From Rhodobacterales bacterium UBA5972 (GTDB lineage Bacteria; Pseudomonadota; Alphaproteobacteria; Rhodobacterales; Rhodobacteraceae): a DNA stretch of 16,110 bases. How positions within the stretch are numbered: position 1 is the stretch's first letter; every line of letters starts with the position of its first letter. The position numbers and the translations under genes are program-made. Below are positions 15,091 to 16,110 of this stretch, piece after piece. The notes below the pieces were generated by a model that was given only the letters and a program-made list of their open reading frames with translations, was not told the DNA's origin and did not search any database. The stretch covers positions 1 through 16,110 of the forward strand of contig DJBQ01000189.1 of the NCBI GenBank assembly GCA_002430125.1, in the 5' to 3' direction.

Positions 15091-15403
15091 GGCGCGGGTT
15101 CCTCAAAAATCAAGAAGGCTGAAGGTCAGGCGGTAAGTGTCGTCGATGAGACAGAGTTTTGCCATATGTTAGAGACAGGTGAAATTCTCTAATCGCAATG
15201 GCGACCACAAAAAACAAAATGCGGTTCTGAAATGGAACCGTCGTTCTTCAAATTGGTTCCAAAGTAGAACCCAAAGGCCGCCTAAGTCCCCGAAACAACG
15301 CTCGCATCGTTTTTAGCGTCGCTCGAAGGGTGGATAATTGGGGGGATTGATCATAAATATATATGGAATAATGCAATATAATCAAATATTTAATGTAATG
15401 GCA
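15043..15403. other. Non-coding stretch with inverted repeats and an AT-rich block
   Basis: Beyond the tail of the IS6 remnant (to 15090) no gene is seen. It contains an inverted repeat TTAGAGA (15169-15175) / TCTCTAA (15186-15192), two GGTTC-N7-GAACC elements (15223-15239 and 15255-15271), and a very AT-rich block at about 15350-15400 adjoining the 3' end of the tRNA. Confidence 0.5.
15223..15271. repeat. Two GGTTC-N7-GAACC palindromes, 32 bases apart
   Basis: GGTTC/GAACC arms occur at 15223-15227/15235-15239 and at 15255-15259/15267-15271, each with a 7-base spacer. The geometry equals that of the ATTCC-N7-GGAAT operator candidates near 1240. No gene starts close by, so they may be orphan operators or element ends. 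Confidence 0.4.
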
Positions 15404-15479
15404 TGGTGCCGGTGATAGGACTCGAACCTACTACCCCATCATTACGAATGATGTGCTCTACCTGATGAGCTACACCGGC
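15404..15479 (-). tRNA. tRNA-Thr(CGU)
   Basis: A complete cloverleaf reads on the minus strand: acceptor GCCGGTG paired with CACCGGC, TA at 8-9, D arm GCTC/GAGC, anticodon stem CATCA/TGATG around loop TTCGTAA with anticodon CGT (threonine, codon ACG), and T arm GTAGG-TTCGAGT-CCTAT. A discriminator A and an encoded CCA (15404-15406) follow. No lesion is visible. The 3' end faces the IS6 and fasciclin side. Confidence 0.93.
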
Positions 15480-15563
15480 ATCGGGCCCTACTATGGCCCT
15501 ATTAATTCAACTCACGTACCGCCAAGATCTTGGTTTTGCAAGCCATTCTAGCGGAGACCCGCT

Positions 15564-15603
15564 GATTACGAATGACGTGCTCTACCAGCTTAGCTATTGG
15601 GAC
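15564..15603 (-). pseudogene. Broken tRNA-Thr(CGU) copy, 5' half only
   Basis: About 85 bases upstream of the intact tRNA gene, on the same strand, the 5' half of a second tRNA-Thr is visible: acceptor-like GTCCCAA, TA, D arm GCTA..GAGC (last pair mismatched), anticodon stem CGTCA and loop TTCGTAA. It shares ATTACGAATGAYGTGCTCTACC with the real tRNA (plus-strand reading). After the loop the sequence no longer pairs, and the T arm and acceptor 3' strand are absent, so it cannot fold as a tRNA. Confidence 0.7.
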
Positions 15604-15756
15604 TATGAAGCGAGCGTGTAAACACTTGGGATGACTCGTGCAAGTCCGACAGTCAGCTATGTATCGTATGCGCCGTTTCGGCCCCATTGATTTGACAGGT
15701 TCCGAGCCGGTGATTGGTTTGGGATGATCCTCCAGAGTTTTTGATTGGAGGGTCTG

Positions 15757-16110
15757 ATGTCAGATGGTGTTGAAGGCTTTGGCGGGCGGTTCGAGGTGGT
15801 GGAGCGGCCACGTGGGAACCGGCGCTGGCCGAATGATGTGAAGGCGCGGATCGTGGCCGAGAGCTTTCAGCCCGGAGTTCGCGTCGTTGACGTCGCGCGG
15901 CGTTACCAGATCATTCCCCATCAGCTATCAGATTGGCGTCGGCAGGCACGCGAGGGTCTTCTGGTGCTGCCCACGAAAGTGATGGGTCAGGCTGGCACTG
16001 CGCGAGTATCGAATTTTGTGCCTATCAATGTTGAAGCTGAGGCTGCACCACCGCCCGAGCGGCACGATGCTGCGGATGGGATCATCGACATCCAGATTGG
16101 CGATGATATC
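15757..16110 (+). CDS. IS66-family first ORF (TnpA-like DNA-binding protein), cut by the window edge
   Basis: 118 codons are open to the right edge. The N-terminal part is a helix-turn-helix of the IS66 OrfA type: RRWPNDVKARIVAESFQPG, VRVVDVARRYQIIPHQLSDWRRQAREG. A variable linker then leads to FVPINVEAEA and IIDIQIGDDI, the small beta region typical of this protein. The start ATG at 15757 follows GGAGGG by 4 bases. IS66 elements carry this gene followed by TnpB and the large TnpC transposase, expected beyond the window. The left inverted repeat should lie in about 15680-15740, but I could not define its end. Confidence 0.82.
   Translation, partial: MSDGVEGFGGRFEVVERPRGNRRWPNDVKARIVAESFQPGVRVVDVARRYQIIPHQLSDWRRQAREGLLVLPTKVMGQAGTARVSNFVPINVEAEAAPPPERHDAADGIIDIQIGDDI

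Noticed and set aside
15223..15271. Alphaproteobacterial SOS (LexA) box
   Set aside because: LexA boxes there are direct repeats GTTC-N7-GTTC; these are inverted repeats and no such direct repeat with 7-base spacing is present.
15564..15603. Second functional tRNA
   Set aside because: The 3' half does not pair with the acceptor or anticodon stem and the T arm is absent.

Overview
The window reads as chromosomal DNA of a marine alphaproteobacterium, most likely Rhodobacterales (Roseobacter group). This is inferred from the moderate GC content, the TRAP transporter genes, the IclR regulator, the xylonate/arabinonate-type dehydratase, and family resemblances recognised by eye. Genus-level placement cannot be made from the sequence alone. 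Decaying genes and IS remnants are frequent, as in IS-rich polar roseobacters, but that comparison is only suggestive.

Region 1 (1-5073) is a catabolic and uptake locus under an IclR-family repressor-like gene (minus strand). An unidentified gene runs off the left edge. To the right of the regulator lies an array of ATTCC/GGAAT half-sites, followed by a plus-strand operon. It starts with a sulfatase N-terminus fused in frame to a TRAP solute-binding protein. An intact HDAC-like amidohydrolase, an intact DctQ and a heavily damaged DctM follow. The transporter is almost certainly dead: DctM has a one-base frameshift and two internal deletions, and the binding protein lacks about 30 residues. 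The deacetylase and DctQ frames remain open.

Region 2 (5102-12611) is a sugar-acid catabolic block whose genes all look intact. It holds KDG kinase (kdgK), a KduD-type dehydrogenase, an IlvD/Edd-family aldonate dehydratase coupled to a BDH2/ketodeoxyfuconate-dehydrogenase-like SDR, a DenD-like dehydrogenase and a UxaA-family dehydratase. Together they would oxidise and dehydrate aldonates or uronate-derived acids to 2-keto-3-deoxy acids and feed them to KDPG or further oxidation. The genes sit in short units of alternating orientation, so several promoters are implied.

Region 3 (12612-16110) is a patchwork of mobile or foreign DNA. It contains an exonuclease I (sbcB) fragment, an abutting AT-richer HNH nuclease gene apparently missing its 5' end, a secreted fasciclin-domain protein, an IS6-family transposase remnant with a 42-base insert, tRNA-Thr(CGU), a broken half copy of a tRNA-Thr(CGU), and the start of an IS66-type element at the right edge. 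No CRISPR array, rRNA or replication origin was seen.
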